A DNA stretch of 64,000 nt from Agroathelia rolfsii (Eukaryota > Basidiomycota > Agaricomycetes > Amylocorticiales > Amylocorticiaceae), in assembly GCA_018343915.1 (NCBI GenBank), contig JABRWF010000004.1, positions 1,302,001 through 1,366,000 of the forward strand. Reading direction: 5' to 3'. The first letter of the stretch is position 1, and each line of letters starts with the position of its first letter. Below the pieces are notes generated by a model. The model saw only the letters and a program-made list of their open reading frames with translations, had not been told where the DNA came from and searched no databases. This document shows positions 61,901 through 64,000 of the stretch, one piece after another. A program made the position numbers and the translations under genes.

Positions 61901-62527
61901 TTTGGTAGATATACTAAATCCGTTGCTAGACTCATTTTTTCTGTGTGCAAAATACATTTAGCGTAAAATTACAGACATTGGAAAGTGTGAAGAACTATAG
62001 GCAAGAAAATAAGACTTTTTTAGTTCTTCAATGTTGAATATCATAAGTTAATAGAGACGTTTTAGTTTTGCATTTTTTGTTCATTTACTAGGTTTGTAAC
62101 TTTGTAACTGGTGATACCTGGTGGAGAGGCCCTAGGGGCCTCCCAAAGAGATCCTAGAGGACCTAACACAAGTGAATAACCGTCGTGGTACGGTACAAGT
62201 GCAGATGCAGGTACATAAGGTGGTCACATGGCCCTAAATACTAAGCTAATCACGTGACCCTATAAACCTATCACGTGATCCCTGCGGGGTCGCTCCTACT
62301 CTCGGACCTACCAGTCCACTGGCGAATTCCACAGGAAGATAGCATCCGTCAAATGCATTGACAATTATATAAATCAAATCCTGTCGATTATGGCGAATTA
62401 ATCATTTTGATACTGCAGATTATTTTTACATCGCGCCATTTTTCGATGGTTGTTATCAGTATATTTATAAGTAGTGAAGTGAGTTGAGGTATGATATCGT
62501 CCGAGTCCAGCTGATGAATGTATTCTA
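58925..62527. other. 3.6-kb spacer between BCS1 paralogues
   Basis: No gene is supported. There is an open frame at 61356-61670 (ending KEMGKLRMTTEGSGVDSVYAK) with GC-rich codons that might be an exon; I give it little weight. A run of A with AATAATAATAA lies at about 61217-61260 and a T run at 60218-60230. At 62126-62142 GAGGCCCTAGGGGCCTC is a near-palindrome. It is followed by two TCACGTGA sites. The right end is the 3' flank of BCS1-like gene B. Confidence 0.4.
62250..62278. promoter_or_regulatory. Paired TCACGTGA palindromes
   Basis: TCACGTGA occurs at 62250-62257 and 62271-62278, 21 bp apart (two helical turns), with GTCACATGG just upstream at 62223-62231. CACGTG is the core bound by bHLH factors. 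The pair lies downstream of the BCS1-like gene B stop, about 250 bp away. A regulated gene on either side is not evident. Confidence 0.35.
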
Positions 62528-64000
62528 TCAGAATGGAAGTAACGAAGGTGTATTACCGAGAACCAAACGGGAAACCGAGCCCAGGAAAGACGTTTGCTGA
62601 GAGTCGGAGTTTTGTGATGGGGTCGGTGTCGGATTGATGCTCTGTGAAGTTGATGTCTTTCCCTTGCCGGCTTTTCCTCTTTCCTTATCAACCCAAGCGG
62701 CAACCTCTCGCACGGCCTCGAAAGGGCGGGATTTGTAAAGCATTAAGTAACCTTGAAGGTTGGCCATGGAGTGTTCTCGTTCTGGGATGGCTTTTGCAAA
62801 GCTATCGGCGAGACGGTTCAGCTCTTCCTCTGATAGTACAGGTGCGCGCTCTGTGTGCGCATGACCAATGAACCCCGCGTTTCTTGAGTCCGATATGCTG
62901 GTAGAATCTTTTGTGGATGTATTTGATTTAGGCTCCCCAGTCTTCACAGAATTTATCAAGTAAGGTTCAGCGAGGTTCATATTTTTTGGCTCATCCTGCG
63001 ATGCTTTGGACACTCGACATCGAATGATTGTCTCGGATTTTTCCAGATCACTGTCCTTGCTCCCCGAGTCGTCTTCTGTGCATGCGTAGAAACGTTTGAA
63101 CAGCTTAGTGGCTTGATATTTACTGGCGTTCTTAAATTCAATGTGGAGATCCATTCGTCCTGGACGACATAATGCCGGATCGAGAGCAGAGTACTTGTTT
63201 GTAGTAGCGAACAGGATCCGACCCTCCTGAGCGGCGACACCATCGAGTGCATTTAGTAGACCGCTCAGCGTGATGCGTGTCCTCAAGTCTCCCGCCGATG
63301 ATCCCCCAGTTGTATTAGATGGGTCTGAGGGCGATAGCTTAGCATTTGGCGATTTGGAGTTTCCATCGGACTCTGATAGATCACGATATAGGCCATGGTG
63401 TAGCGCTGCATCAATGTCCTCCATCAAAAGGATTGATTTCTCTGGCAGGTTAGCGATAAGCTCGCTGAGACCAGTGTCGTCCAGGCCAGTGCGCGATAGA
63501 GAGATTATGAAGACATGCAAGCCAAGCTCTCCAGCCAGGGAGTGAATAAGCGAAGTCTTTCCAGAGCCTGGTGCACCATACTGACAATATTCTTATTATG
63601 AATTAAGCCAAGAAGAGAACATTTTTCGCTTACCAAAAGGTACCCTCGACGGAAAGGAATACCGCGAGTAGCATACCATTGTTTGTTCGCAAGAAAATCT
63701 TGTGCATCTTTCAAGATAAAATCTTTGATGCCTGGGTCGAGGACAATAGAATCGATCGGGCGTTTGGGACGCGTTGTGGCAATATACCAATCGTTATCAC
63801 TATTTTATGACATTAGGACCAACAAGTAACCTGGACACGTGAGTTCTCTATCTTACCTGCTGCTCATGTATATACATACAATCCGCTCTTGAGACGCTCT
63901 GTAGACTTCTTTTGCCTCAAGGAGAAGTTTATCGAGGACCGAGCGATTCCATGAGTAAATACTATGATTGGAGATCAGTACATGACATATCTCAATGTCT
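62528..64000 (-). CDS. BCS1-like AAA ATPase, copy B, cut by window edge
   Basis: The visible part has RPKRPIDSIVLDPGIKDFIL, AQDFLANKQWYATRGIPFRR, YGAPGSGKTSLIHSLAGELG (Walker A), SILLMEDIDAALHHGLYRDL (Walker B), GLLNALDGVAAQEGRILFAT and TNKYSALDPALCRPGRMD. The C terminus ends TPSLLPF. The main exon runs 62528 to about 63581, preceded by exons near 63633-63800 and 63857-63960. The 5' end is beyond 64000. It is a tandem paralogue of copy A in the same orientation. It has a longer insert after the Walker B helix (residues SDGNSKSPNAKLSPSDPSNT). Mitochondrial membrane location is inferred from the family. Confidence 0.82.

Overview
The window is nuclear DNA of a filamentous fungus, most probably a basidiomycete. 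Genes are dense and split by many short introns of about 50-60 nt (13 exons in one gene). They include fungus-only families: a fused lycopene cyclase/phytoene synthase, Zn2Cys6 clusters, a Reg1-type PP1 subunit and Dal5-type permeases. The genus cannot be told from the sequence alone. Exon joins below were built by hand from GT/AG sites, reading phase and remembered family consensus. Where every exon length summed to an intact frame, this is stated.

Region 1 (1-9.3 kb) is the most coherent part, a retinal-photoreceptor pathway cluster. It holds a fungal rhodopsin (running off the left edge), a carotenoid cleavage dioxygenase, a bifunctional phytoene synthase/lycopene cyclase and phytoene desaturase. 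Together these should turn GGPP into beta-carotene, cleave it to retinal and supply the opsin. The intergenic segments carry repeated CGATC-type motifs, and the desaturase promoter has a 16-bp palindrome around TGACGTCA.

Region 2 (9.5-24.2 kb) is mostly housekeeping: F-box/LRR protein, Cys/His zinc-finger protein, class II sirtuin, PEX7, serine carboxypeptidase, ubiquitin-RPS27a, RFC3 and NAD(P)HX dehydratase. It also holds an unusual protein with five tandem Zn2Cys6 clusters. Several genes are divergent pairs with very short shared promoters.

Region 3 (24.2-31.7 kb) is gene-poor apart from one small ORF and a Reg1-like PP1 regulatory subunit with an 0.83-kb intron. Region 4 (31.7-43.4 kb) is AT-richer accessory DNA. 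It has two tandem Dal5-type permease genes with a nearly identical central tract that looks gene-converted, and a duplicated non-coding segment in the flanks.

Region 5 (43.4-64 kb) holds a VPS9/CUE Rab5 exchange factor, pantoate-beta-alanine ligase, a Ser/Pro-rich hypothetical, dolichyldiphosphatase and two tandem BCS1-like AAA ATPases (the second cut by the right edge). Long spacers between them have no recognisable genes.
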